Positions 34,598 to 47,239 of a DNA stretch of 64,000 nucleotides are shown here, piece after piece. The notes below the pieces were generated by a model. It was not told where the DNA came from, searched no databases, and saw only the letters and a list, made by a program, of their open reading frames with translations. Numbering within the stretch: position 1 is the first letter of the stretch; each line of letters begins with the position of its first letter. The stretch comes from Dysidea avara (taxonomy: Eukaryota; Porifera; Demospongiae; Dictyoceratida; Dysideidae): positions 27,198,765 through 27,262,764 of the forward strand of contig NC_089281.1 in assembly GCF_963678975.1 (NCBI RefSeq). The letters are read 5' to 3'. A program made the translations under genes and the position numbers.

Positions 34598-37500
34598 ATG
34601 TTGTCTGTACTGTTGATGGTCTGTATTTCCATGGTAGGAGCCAATATCAGTGATAATATTGGTACGTATAGTTTTAACTGTAGACATTCTGAATATAATT
34701 GTTATTATTTAGCTATCACCAGTCAGCAATCACAGTATATTTGTTATTTTCCTTCTTTTCACATAATTAAATAGCTACCACATATTGGAACTCAGTATGT
34801 ACTTAATGAGGCGACTACTTGGTTCTGTTTTTCATTAGTGCCCGCATGTATTTCCACTACCTCCCATTATTATAGATTCATTCATTATTTTTCTGCACAT
34901 GTGCAGGTCAGGTGCCACACTCGTACAGTAGCTATTTATCTTGCACTGTAGTGTTTAGAAATGATTGTCAGATTTATTCAGTGAGCCTCCTACCAACATT
35001 AAAAACATTTACAGAATTTTACAAGCAAGAATCAACTTACTAGCTATATGCATGTCAAACAGACTTCTCAATGCCACCGTGTTTGTCAGTAGAGACTGTA
35101 CATCAGAGAATCTTTTGGACATAGTCTAGGAATTATAGCATGTGGGGATAGTGGATAATGGTAATGACCTGCCCACACTCCATCTTTAGAATATGAAAAA
35201 CAAAATCACCGCATAAGGCAAATTTCATAAGTCTTTTAGTAGTGAAGCCATGAACCATATGTAGGACAACGCCTGAAATTCTTACAAAAGCATAATAGAG
35301 CAGTCGCTTAATTACAATCCTCCGTACAAAAAGCAAACATGAAAACAATGCTGACTGCTGGCTGAAATTATTAATTGTTGATCTCAAGGGGTGTTACTGC
35401 AGTAAAATGAAGCAAATTTATCAAATTAATTGTAATCTGTTTTATGTTATCCCTGGTGGACATAAATTTGTTGCATGATTACACAGTTGAGTATCCATGT
35501 GCACATGTTTTGATGTATTATCTTCTTTTCTGTCCTTATAGTGGTACACATTACTCCAGTTCAACAAGTTCATCTTGATGAACAGGTTCTACTTGAATGT
35601 AACATGACCAGTAGTGATACCAACAAAGTGTTAAGTGGTCTCAGCTTGGCCTGGTATGATGGGTTTATCCCCTTAACTCCTGTTATCAAGAGTATCACCA
35701 ACCTGAAACATTGGATTGTTGTCAACATATCAGTCAGTTCCTGGCTACAATATGGTCGCTATGTTTGTAAGGTTGAGAGTGAGACAGGGACCCTAGTAGT
35801 GAAGAAGACTGCTATTTTACCACCAGGTAATAACATTGACTGTGCAATGCATATGACTTTACACTGAAGATAGTCAGGCTTATGAAATAGAATGATTGTT
35901 GTGTAGACATAGTGTTTTGTCATATACATGAACATTGCATGTTTCCATGTACGTATAGCCTTAACACATGTCTGTTTAGTATGAGTGTATGTAAGGTCAT
36001 TGTCAAGACTCATGGTAGTGAGTTGCGTGCATGGCCAAGAAAGTATGCCCCACTAAACAAGTGCTGCCACTAGTGTAAGTTATTTACATGTAGCAATGGC
36101 TTTGCAAATCCTCACTGTAATTCATGTGATCTGTACCATTTATAACACGTCAGCTCACGAACCTACAACAAGCTTTAAATTTGACAGTAGAGACAAACAA
36201 TCCATGTAGCCATACTAATTCACTCATCTAATATGTGGCATGACCAAATCATCTGCATTTACGGGTTTTCCCTTATCAAAGAGAGATTAGATAAATAGTT
36301 GTGTATTAATTTAATGTACCAAATGCGCACCATTTACTGTATAGTTACCATTATATAAAAGAGGTTTGTTAGCTGACAAGCTACTTCAAGTAAATATAAG
36401 CAAGAGTACATAATAAAAATAGGGAGCCCTCCTTATTTTTATTATGTACTCTTGATATAAGTTACATGCAACTACCACAACTCACAAAACTATCCATTTC
36501 ATCTTTAGTGCATAGTGATTGAGAGTTCATTATTACTGTAAAACATCAATAATGAAGATTATACACAGATAATTATACAATGCTAACTATGAAGTCCAGA
36601 GTAATAGTTCCATGGTGCTAGCTTACTGAAATATATTTGACAATGTGGCATGGTAAATCTTGATGAGGATAATAGGAGGGAATACTTGTAAGTTATCTCC
36701 ATTAGCATTTCAGCTGTGGCTAGACCTAGTTTGCAGTTGATATTGTAATGTACTGTTTTGGAGTAAAATTCTGGGTGGTAGGTAGATATAGGTGTCCTGT
36801 TATAGAACATGATTAAACAAACTTATTCCCTACGTGATTCAAGTGATTCCCATTGTAATTTATTTAACATCCTAGCATCATATATATACACATAACTCCT
36901 TTCACATATCGAGCAACGCGCTCTTTTAGCATTTATCAAGTGTGGACTCCAGATTGTTGACATACTCGGGTTTAGATGATAAGGTAGGCTATTTCTCTCA
37001 ACAAAGCTAGTGTCTGGTTGGCTTTACAAGTACTAGATCGAATGTGTTTATGCCATTTTAAGTCACTCTGTATCATGATGCCCAAGTATTTGCAATATTC
37101 AACAGGAGATAAGACATGGCTGTGCATTCTGTATGGCAAAGTTATCTTATTTCATCCTAGGGAGTAAAACACTTGTAACAAAATATTTAAATACATTCAA
37201 TTTTATTAACCACTATAATTATATATCAATAACTTATCAAGCCTCCAATAACAGTAGTATTTAAATAATATTATAACATCGTTAATCAGACTGTGGGACC
37301 AAGTGTCCTACAGACCTTCTGAATGATTTGTGCTGTAAAGCTTTAAATAATTAAATAGGCGTCCACTGTCCAAACAATGTCAGTGTGTGAAGTAGTATAT
37401 GCTCTAATAGAATTATTAAGATATTTATGAGCTTCATTTATGGCCACTCTAACTGTGATAGTTATGTTTCTTGTCTCATGAAATATGCGGGTGGGGTGGA

Positions 37501-40500
37501 TTCAGAAGTGACTCTCAATCAAACTATTTTTATTGTTACTGACTGTTCTATTAGGGTATATTGATCACAACTTGTACCAATATTTTCTGCATGGAAAAAT
37601 GCCTGCAATTGCTGCCATACATATTGGGCTGAAGCAAATATGCTGAAAAGTATCATTTTTCAGTATCATGATTAGCAAAAATCTGCATACATTTCTAAAT
37701 TATCAGAAAGATGCAGGCAGTGGACCAGAAACATAATTACCAATTGGAGTGGCCTATCCAAGCAAATTCATGAAATACATACAGTAATTGATTGAACTAT
37801 CATTGCACAAGTAATGTAGTTTGACCTGTACTTTGTTTACAAAATCAAATTTTACAATTATTTTAACCTCTTATGTAGGTATTACTGTACAGTGAGGGTA
37901 AAAACCATTATGGATCACTACCATATACATAGGGGGAAATTTCTTCCTTTTATGCATTTATAATGCCATTTTGATTGAGTTCTGGTATGGATAGCTACCA
38001 ATTTGCAAAAATCTCCCTTGCTATATAGTAGCTAATACTCACTCATGCAAAAACAGCTTGACTGTACTAAAAGGATATGTCCAAGAAAGTAAAAATAACT
38101 GGCAACTTAAAGTACCGTTATTTGGTACAGTAATGCACCTATGTTTTAAATTGGTCCTTTATCACTGATTTGTGCAGTCTTGCTGCATTCCATCTTAACT
38201 CTAATTGGCTAGTAATTTGGCCACCTTTTTTCTACACTGACTATTGAAAAAGGCAGCCAAGTTACTAGTGTAACTAGGAATGCAGCAAGACTGCACAAGT
38301 CAATGATAAAGGACCGATGTTAGATTTTGTAAAACATTAGCTGCATTACCATTCATTATTGGCCACACCAGATATCAGCTCTTTAGTTGCCAGTTATTTT
38401 CGTGGATGTGTCCCTTTTAGTACAGCCAAGCTGTTTTTGTATATATGGTATATCAAACTTCAAAGAAGCCACTGGTTGTGTATTATATATACAAAGGTAA
38501 GTATTTATACTTACCTGTGTTTAGGTAAATATATTATACTGGTTTGAGGTACGTGACACACTAATAGTGTCATGCCTATTTGCTGGCTAATAGCCCGCAC
38601 TGTGCAAGGTGACCAATCACCCCAGCAAGTATGCAATGCATGAAATGTATGCATAGTGAGGCCGTGTTGCTGGGTTGCAAAGCTAACAACTCTACGGCAC
38701 CCTGACCCTACCTGGTCTCCACCACATGGTCAGAGACAGGGCTGCTGCGATTAGCTACACCACAAAGGACTGTCCTCTGTGGTGTATTACCAGGACCACC
38801 ACTAGGATGTTGGCAGCACAGGCACACACACACACACACGCACGCACGCACACATGTACACGTGCACACACAGATACATTCTGATTCATCTATTGATATA
38901 GGTATTGAAGAGGAACAACTAATACAAGAAAGTGGTCCATCTGACCCTGGGGAGTATATGGTATCTTGTCCACTCACTTCCCATGACATCACCTGGTCTC
39001 TTCTAACAATAAACTACACTGAGCTAACACTGGAGTACCATAATCCTAGCTTTACACATGATCTGACATCCTATGACAAATCTATTAAGGCATTGTGTTT
39101 TGGTGGAGGACACTACTCTATACAGTACATTTATCCTAAAGGTAAGCAAGTAACATGGTCTGACTTGTTGTTAGTAGTATATCCTTTAGATTATGAACCT
39201 GTGAGGTTTATCTTCCCTGCAGAAGAGAATTCCACCACCATATTCCCCAGTTTAGATCCAAAGTTAATAGAGTGCAGAACAACAGGCTCACTGCGTCCCG
39301 ATGTTACCTGGTTTCACGATGGGATGAAATTAGAGAGTGACATACAGCGACGCCTTCACATTGTTGAAGTGTCATCTGACCACCCACCCTATGTTCTGCA
39401 ACTAAATATATTCAGCCCTGTACCATTTTTTGATAGCGGTGAATATGTGTGTATGGTAGAAAACAAGTGGGAAGTAGTGAATCGTTCCTTACACATTCAG
39501 TTTTATATCCGTAATAAAGGTATGTGGTTTGTTGGTATTTTGTATTAGTTTTATATTTGTTATTATTTTGCAGACCATCTTATCATTACTACTTATTCTC
39601 CATTCCATTATTTATATGATGGAGTACAGTTTAAAGCCACATGTATTGTGCAAGCAAGTGTCTCCAACAATGGACTGATCACTATGGCAATTACATATAA
39701 AAATCATACAACTGATTTAACTCCAACATGGACAGTGTCGACTCACAAGAAAGAACACGGAGACCGAGTTGCTTTTGATGTCCAAACAGAAGTTAAAGAA
39801 GGGAGCAGATGGTTTATTGCCACAGTAACAATCTCCGATGTTACCCAAACCGATAGTGGCTATTATGACTGCATTGCAGCCAGTTTTGCTGATTCTAAAA
39901 CAAATACTTCTCATGTGCAATTCTTTGAAGGTAGCCTTAATGTGATTACATCCATGTTTAGTTCACTTGTCTTTTAGTTCCTTTACAGATTATTGATTAT
40001 GAGCCTGAGATGATTTGTGTGGAAGAGAAAACATCAGTGCTGCTTACATGTGATATTAAAGTTGAAGACTTGTTGCTTGAATACAAGCTGTTCTCTATCT
40101 CATTTTGTTTCTATGCTACCAGTGAAACAGTGTCTATACTATATGATGCTGATCTTCAGCAGTTTGGTAATGGTACCGTACGTGCTACACTGAATATATC
40201 ACAGGCAGGCTACAAAGATGAAGGAATATATGAGTGCTACGTGCAGACACTGCCTGTCGACAATTTCCTGATAAGTCCAACTGATCATTTTGATTTTTAC
40301 ATAGATGCTAGAAACACAACTTTGAATGTGACAGCATCAGGTATGATTATCATGTGTGATGACTGTCTTAGCTAAAATCTGCATAGTTTGCACCAGTGTA
40401 GAGGGCTTGTATATGAAACACGCATTACAAAATGTCTAACAATCATTGCTAGTCAGCTATATGTGACAGCAGGCTATATGCAGCCATTCTCAATGGTTAA

Positions 40501-41663
40501 GCATAGAATGAGATATGTTAGTTAAGTAAGTTGCTAGTGTACACTAGGATAAGCCTGAGCCCACAAAACAGTAAAATTCATTAATCTATACTGCACATTT
40601 TGTTTTGCGTTAAACCTATAGTTTTTAAAAAAATATTCATTATTATTCTTTCTTCTGACAGTGACACTGGTGACAGTGTGGGTATCTCATGGTGACAAAG
40701 CAACAGTATTTGTTCCATTCTGCACTATTGAATTGGCCCTCACATATGGCTATAGCTACCTACTAAAAGTTGTTAAGCATTTTCATAAGTTGCGTTTTGC
40801 ACTCAAGCTCTCTAAAATATAAAACTATAACTGCTTGAGGGATAGTCAACATCGTCTACAGACTTTCAAAGCTGGCTTAAAATTTCCCCATGTTGCAACT
40901 TTCAGAAATATAATTATTTCACTTCATCTTTCTCCATGCATATTTCATCTTTCAGAAATAATGTCAGGACTGATTTACAAAGTAGTCTACCCCTCATAAA
41001 TACAGTAGGACTCGATTATCTGAACAGTTTAAGTGACTGCTCTATTAGAGTATTTCGTTATTAGGTGTATGTTCTATTAGAGTAAATGTATGTTCTATTA
41101 GAGTAGTTTGAACAGAACTCTGCATATAAATGAATGGGCTTATTGGAATAAATTCACTTATATCTGAACGCTTTTATGGCACACAGGTGTTCGGATAATG
41201 GAGGTCCTACTGTGCTTTAAGATAAGTTGTGTAATTCAGTTATCTTGATATTCACCGAGCCCTGAGTACACGCTGATGTGGTACACTCAGTTGTCCATAC
41301 TTACCACTCCATGCATTCTTGAACTCCCATGCTATCCTTTTGGAGTTTGGGATAATTTTTTCCCCTTCTCAGGTTTTTTGCACTCTTTTGTATAGTGTCT
41401 CCAGATCCATATATGACTTTGCTGTGTGTATGTATTTATAATGCATGCTTTACAGTATGTGTTGTCCTCTAGCCTTTAATAATAAAAAGAAGTCTGATGG
41501 TACATCCAGTAACATAATTATTATCAGCACTATGAGTGTTCTATCTGCCATCATCTTTGCTGTTATGGTCTTCCTCACTTGCTACATTGTGAAAAAGAGA
41601 TGCTACAAAGACAAAAGAGTTCCTTCATATCCCAAAAAACAGAACCAATATGTGAATATGTAA
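34598..41663 (+). CDS. Five-Ig-domain receptor with YVNM tail, copy A
   Basis: Exons: 34598-34661, 35542-35826, 38902-39141, 39223-39519, 39574-39930, 39978-40340 and 41473-41663 (TAA). They give 598 residues. Exon 1 encodes a signal peptide (MLSVLLMVCISMVGA). Exons 2-6 each encode one Ig-like unit with Cys/Trp/Cys spacing, for example LLECNM...LAWYDG...GRYVCKV and LIECRT...VTWFHD...DSGEYVCMV. Exon 3 is the least canonical. There are many N-glycosylation sequons (NMTS, NYTE, NHTT, NGTV, NTTL). Exon 7 encodes Asn/Lys/Ser-rich sequence, one membrane helix (IIIISTMSVLSAIIFAVMVF...) and a short tail KKRCYKDKRVPSYPKKQNQYVNM. YVNM fits both the PI3K p85 SH2 motif (YxxM) and the Grb2 motif (YxN), as in vertebrate CD28. 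All introns are phase 1, allowing exon skipping without frame change. The likely role is cell-surface recognition with tyrosine-based signalling (inference). It is paired with the copy at 52403-60605. Confidence 0.88.
36401..36454. mobile_element. 54-bp palindromic insertion with 7-bp duplication
   Basis: Perfect hairpin from caagagtacataataaaaat to its inverse attttattatgtactcttg, flanked by atataag on both sides (36394-36400 and 36455-36461). Unit B has the uninterrupted site (taaatgtaagttac, about 54796-54809). Confidence 0.85.
36780..37150 (-). pseudogene. LINE reverse transcriptase remnant in receptor intron, copy A
   Basis: Minus-strand translation has YCKYLGIMIQSDLKWHKHI and, towards lower coordinates, a WSPH...NKLQWESLESRR-type segment, matching the post-catalytic part of LINE reverse transcriptases. 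The same remnant is at 55655-56015, so it predates the duplication. Confidence 0.7.
38046..38450. repeat. Foldback element in receptor intron, copy A
   Basis: Outer arms: aaaaacagcttgactgtact and the inverse agtacagccaagctgttttt. Inner arms: ggtcctttatcactgatttg and its near inverse. The equivalent lies at 56933-57320 in unit B. Confidence 0.75.
38550..38870. repeat. Shared intronic repeat ending in (CA)n next to exon 3
   Basis: Ends in a (ca)n/(cgca)n tract whose last repeat is about 30 bases before the exon-3 acceptor at 38900-38901. Unit B has the same segment with a longer tract (57697-57745). The body (gtgctgggttgcaaagctaa...) resembles a SINE body, but no clear A or B box was found. 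Confidence 0.55.
40341..41472 (+). other. Last intron of receptor A, possible alternative terminal exon at 40662-40822
   Basis: After a good acceptor (ttcttctgacag) a phase-1 frame stays open for 52 codons (VTLVTVWVSHGDKATVF... ends LSKI) to TAA at 40820-40822. It lacks a membrane helix as strong as exon 7, so its use would change the C-terminus. The frame is also open in unit B (about 59570-59730). Expression is unknown. Confidence 0.3.
41004..41212. mobile_element. MITE with CAGTAGGACTC ends, copy A
   Basis: The ends cagtaggactcgattatctg and the related inverse cggataatggaggtcctactg bracket about 209 bases with three copies of the dispersed motif (gactgctctattagagta and two shortened forms). 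The equivalent copy is at 59911-60120. Confidence 0.7.
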
Positions 41664-41825
41664 TATAACTATTGAATGTGATGAAGTATTGTGATCAAGG
41701 GAATAGGAGCGATTTTCAGAGTGTGGAAGACAAAACTAGCCATAACCAGCTAGCCACAAACCCATGCAGACACACAGGGTCCTGGCTCCTGTAGTTCAGT
41801 GCATATGTGCATTTATATAATTATA

Positions 41826-41947
<122 letters not shown>

Positions 41948-42904
41948 GGTGTTGTGAAGTGTGTTATCACTAGCTAATAACCCTACATAGCTATATCTCT
42001 TCACTCCCTATCCTGCTAAAGGCTGCTATACTCCTCTTTACCTACTGTATGTGCTCGATGCATGTATATATTATGTGAGAGATCATGGTCACTTGAAGGT
42101 CTTCCCTTTATGTTTAATGTACTTCGTACTACAAAGATTACAACATTAACAGTTGTTTTCTGCAAAGTGAAAACATTGTACCTTGAAGGAACTGGAATAT
42201 CTGCTCTAGCAGGTGTTCCCAAACTGAGTGTAGATCACATGATCACTACTTGGCCCCAACAGTATGGGGGGAAACAAAATGCTTTGAAAATAGTGTGGGG
42301 GCCATAGCCCCCTTCCCCCCCACAGTTCCGACGCCCTTGATTATGATGTAATATTGATTCTAAGCAAGTAATACATAGCTTTAGTATAATTATATGGATG
42401 CTCATTTACCTTTTTACTTGTAGCTACTATAGTACAATGTAACAATCACCAATGCAGAGGTGTAGGATAGGATATCCCTTAGTTTCTAAGTTTACAAAAG
42501 AAACCTAACATCATTAGTTTGGCAGTGCAAAAGTGAGTAGGCAACAGCAGCAATACAGTACAGCGTAAAACTTACATAGAGAAGAATCTATGCAGATTGG
42601 ACATCTCTTGAAAGAGATCAAGACACAGCAGTCCAATAAAGTATTACAGATGTGTTCAGGGTACATTTGGGAATATTGGCAGATATAGACATTAAATGCA
42701 TAGTAGACCTCCAATATGTATATGTCATTTGGGTGTAATGATACACTATGAGAATTTAAAATTGCTATATACACAGTTAATGTGTTAACATTGCTATACT
42801 GGAAGAAAGGGATAATGGTTGTGGTGAGTGCAAGGTGAAAGCCACTTCCATTGCAGTAAGTTTGGCCATGGAGGGGGGGAGAGGTTGTATTTCATTAAGG
42901 AAAA

Positions 42905-44190
42905 TTGTTCTGTTATGGCTGATTGATAAGTTGTAGAGCAGAATTAAGTGCATGGTTGGACATATATATAGTTAGTTGGTAAAAGGAAAAAAATTCTGAT
43001 TAAAAAATTGACTAGACTGATTCTGGTGATGCTGAGGGACTTTGATGATGACTTTGACTTGAAAAGGTGTTTCAAATGGTAAACTAGATTCCAAAGAGAT
43101 AGCTTTGGAATCTAGTTTACCATCTGAAACACTTTAAGGAAGAAGGGACTAGCTACTGTCACTAAAAAAAAAATTCTACAGCTGGCCTGTAATTTTTTCA
43201 CTAGCAGTTGAAATGGTCTTGCATGTACTGGTACATGCTATCCCACTATAGGGACAACGAGTCAATACAATGACTAAAATGGAATGTCTTATGCATGGGG
43301 CTATTCTGAATGAAATAAAAGGAAAAATTTTTTATGTCACATTAATGTACATTAAACACAGGGAGTTTTGAACCTTTCAGTAATCAAGCTCTATATCAGA
43401 GGCTGTAGGCTGTGCTCCCATGTGGACCCCCGGCACTCCTAGTAACTCGGTACTGTTGGAAACCCCTTTGGCTATGCCCCTGCACCAAATACAAAGGTAG
43501 CTGGCTGCAATGAAAATAATTGGTGACAGAATATGAGCCCAGCCTTATAAGGGCTAGAGTCTCTATCCTCCCGAGAGGTTCTTGACAGGTGACCTTTAAA
43601 AGTTTGATAATCACCATACAAGACTCAAAGTAAGTCCAGCTTGCTAGACAGCTTGAAGAGCTGCTTTGAATCATGTTCTTATCATTGCCACATATCAACA
43701 ATTTGGTAAAGTATACTGCAGCTCTGTCCTATAATGGAAATGTTGCCAATGCCATGTACTGTGCACCTAGTTTTGGGAGTTTGGTCCTGTCATTAGTTGA
43801 GCTAAGGTGGCTTTCAACTTTTGAGACTGTTTAATAAAGGTTACAGGTTTAAGTCTACAACCCTTTTGACATGACCTCCATGTCTGTATACCTGCAGGGT
43901 GATGACATTTCCACTCTTAAATTTGTGTCAATCTCAAAATGAGTGATCTAGTCGGGCAAATCACATTGTGACTCAGATATTACATTCCAGCTATCTGCAT
44001 GGCACCTTCTTGATATGTGTTTGTGTAGCGTTCATCGCTGCTAAAGTCAAAGTCTTGATCACTTGATTTGTGAAGCAGGGGGAATGTCCCAGACCAGGTG
44101 GTGACTATAGCATTGTTTTAGACACTGTCTGCAGTTATAAATTTATTGTTCACTGAAATCAGTATAATCAGGATTCAGAAGCTGTAGCCA
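42905..44190. other. Region between the duplication units
   Basis: No gene recognised. It contains a near-perfect hairpin (43064-43135: gtttcaaatggtaaactaga... with its inverse) and a fragment near 43405-43490 with 'ggctatgcccctgca', similar to the right ends of the hAT-like elements. Confidence 0.5.
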
Positions 44191-44359
44191 GCAGTATACA
44201 ATTGCTATCAAAAATGCTTCCAAATTTAAACCTAAAAATTTTCTCAGAAGATATCCAACTAGAGTCTTAGAATGTGTGTGCCTTAAGCAAAGTAATGTGA
44301 CTTGTGTACTAGAGTTCCATTCTTCTGGATTGAACAATGTTTCACCTTAAAACTTCTTT

Positions 44360-44387
44360 CCCCCCCCCCCCCCCCCCCCCCCCCCAG
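44360..44387. repeat. Poly-C tract
   Basis: An uninterrupted run of about 27 C, preceded by cttcttt. Unit A has a short run (ctccccccc) at the matching place (26932-26939). Confidence 0.9.
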
Positions 44388-45414
44388 CCTCCCTGACGGC
44401 GTCCCCTAGATCCACCTATGCAAGGTGTATGTCTGCATGCATATTTTGTCATGTGAAAACACTGACTTAACTATCAATTTAAAGTATGGTTGATTATGGT
44501 CTCTTCAGCCCCTCCTCCACAACTATCAAAGTGAAGCCATCTGCTAAGTTACATCTAGACCCTGCCTGTATACCTTAAAATTTTGCTATCCAAGAAACCA
44601 TTGGGAAAGAGCTTGATAGAGTGGAATGAACAGGGTGGCTACAGGTTTGAGGCTGCCTAGGTCCAGTCATGGATCTTTTCTCCTTTCTCCACCTTTTCAA
44701 ACACACTTTCTGTAACAACTTTAAACAGGCTGTAGGACCAGGTGTCCTACAGACCTTCAGCACTTGTGCTGTAAAGCCTTAATAGTAAATAAAAAAATAA
44801 AAAAAAGAGTACTAAACAAAGTGGGTCATGTAATACCAATTGTGCCAATTCCGACAATTATACAGTAATCCTGGTACATATATCTTCTACAATGAGCATG
44901 AAAATAGTTTTTTTTTTTTATAAGCAACAGCCCCTCTCAAGAAAAACTCTTACATCATCATCAATCAGTATCATCCACTGCCCATATATAGTAACCTCAG
45001 TGTATGGCTTAATATGTTGATATGCTGCATCTTGGCTATATACCTGCTTGTGTGAAAATGGTAAAATGCAATAGTTCCACAACTATGTGAACTGACACCT
45101 GCTTTAGTATGGCTACTACAACATTGGAGGTGTAATAGGTGTATTGCTTTAATGTGTGATATGGAATAGCTGAACATGCTGGACTGTGAAATCATTTGTA
45201 ATGATGGTATACCAGTAAGAGTTCATGAACTCTTGATACAAGAAATTTGTTTTTCCCACAAGAAATTTGTTTCCCCACATATCATCCTGGTGACCATCCA
45301 GGTCTATAACATCACGTCACACATGCACACACACACATGCACACAGACAGTCACACACACACATGCACACAGACAGTCACACGCACACATGCACACAGTG
45401 TGGCATCACTTACA

Positions 45415-46050
45415 CAGCTGAGTATGGGAACGGCTGTATAGTACATATAAAGCCGTAAACATGACATTGCATGGTGGGATAATTCTACCCAATATTGATC
45501 TGACATGTCCACACCTGCCATTGGTACCAATGGTTAACCCCTCACCTTATGTCAGTCCAGGAAATGTAAATTCAAATATACAGGTGAGTATGGGAATGGC
45601 TGCATGTGCAGCACATGTAAAGCCGCAAACATGATACATGTAATTGGTGGGACTAATTCTACCCAATATTGATCTAATGTACGCACCCACAATTGGTACC
45701 AATGATTAACCCCTCACCATATTATTATTATTATTAATAATCAACACTTTACAGTGACCAGCACTGAAGGTCTGACAGCAACATGTGCTGCAGCCTTAGG
45801 ATATATGTCAGTCCAAAGGAAATAAAGTTCAAATATACAATCTGTTTATGTATATTAGCAAATGGCATGTACATGTATCATGTTTATGGCTTTACATGTG
45901 CTGCACAGCCATTCTACTCACCTGTATATTTGAATTTTATATTTCCTGGACTGACATAAGGTGAGGGGTTAACCATTGGTACCAACGGTGAGTGTGGACA
46001 TGGATCAATATTGGTTCCAGTTTATGGCTTTACATGTATTATTCAGCCAT
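45415..46050. repeat. Direct and inverted repeat cluster
   Basis: A ~165-base segment (gagtatgggaacggctgt ... ggttaacccctcacc) occurs twice in direct orientation (about 45420 and 45586). A third copy is inverted at about 45895-46015, and a retroelement tail lies between them. Confidence 0.6.
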
Positions 46051-46478
46051 TTGCATACTGGCACATTCACTACAAAAAATTTAGCATCCTTTTGCATGTA
46101 CCATGATACTCACACCTCACTAACTGCATGGCGCAAAATATAATGTATGATGTTACTTGAGAGGGACCATGTCTGAATGGTCAGCCTCAAGAACTGTGCG
46201 CAGACAAAATAATCCTATACAACCCTGGGCGGTATCTGGCTCATAGTCCCAGCCATATACATGTAGCTAGGATAATTCAGTATTGTTTCATTTCATGCAT
46301 CGACACTTGATAAAACTGTATCTTTATATCATGCACCTCCTGCCATCTGCCATATTAAAATGTTGCAGCCTTGTGGCTGTGATATCAGGATCATGCGATT
46401 GTTTCAAGCTTGACCATATCACTCCATATGTCTCAATACAGTGCTGGTCACTGTAAAGCATTAATACAATACAATACA

Positions 46479-47226
46479 CACCGTGAGTATATTTACAGAA
46501 AGAAAGTAAACGCGATTTTCACACCTTTTTAGCTTCGTGATTTCTTAGCCGATTGAAACCAAAAGTTGCTACAGAAGTGCCGGTTAGGTAGGGGAGTCCA
46601 CATTCCAAATTTGAAGAAAATCGCTCCAGCAATTTCCAAGATACGAGCAAAGTTTGGGTTTTTTTCTTCGTTTTTTTTCTTCTTCTACTTCTTCTTTTCG
46701 CACACTTTGCAAAATCCGCCATAAAACACGAATGCGTGCTCCAATCGGGCTGAAATTTGGCACACTTAAAGGGCTTACTAAGGTGAATCTCAGTACCAAG
46801 TTTGGTAGGAATCCGATGAACATTCACGGAGATATGATCGATTATTTGCGTAAAATAATGTCGCAGGTCTGTCACGCCCACACGGTAAACCGCTTGAAGG
46901 AATGAGCTGAAAATTGCTATGTAGATGGAGTAACTATCGTAGGAGTGCCTTTTTGTGGTTTGAAAGGAATCCAGTTAAAGGCCATAGAGATATGACACAA
47001 AACCCAACCCCAACCTATGTCACAATTACGCGATCGATTTTTATGAATAAAAAACTATTAGTTTTCACGCCTACCAGGCAAACCGCTTAGAGCAGTAAGC
47101 TGAAAATCGGTGTGTAGCTGGAATAATTATCATAGAAAGTCCTTGCAGTAGTACAGAAGAATCAGATTACAAACCACTGAGTTATGATTCCAGAACCAAC
47201 CATGTGTAGCATATGGGAGATCGAGA
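46479..47226. repeat. Repeat-complex head segment, copy 2
   Basis: Closely matches 21411-22160. It begins directly after a retroelement tail (actgtaaagcattaatac + aatac units). Confidence 0.7.
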
Positions 47227-47239
47227 TACTCTAATAGAA

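Noticed and set aside
42062..42307. 81-codon protein shared with 60873-61118
   Set aside because: Conserved only because of the segmental duplication. It runs into a G/C-rich transposon end and has no known domain.
43075..43135. microRNA precursor hairpin
   Set aside because: Strong stem, but no evidence of a mature-arm pattern and it lies among other palindromic insertions. Kept only as a repeat note.
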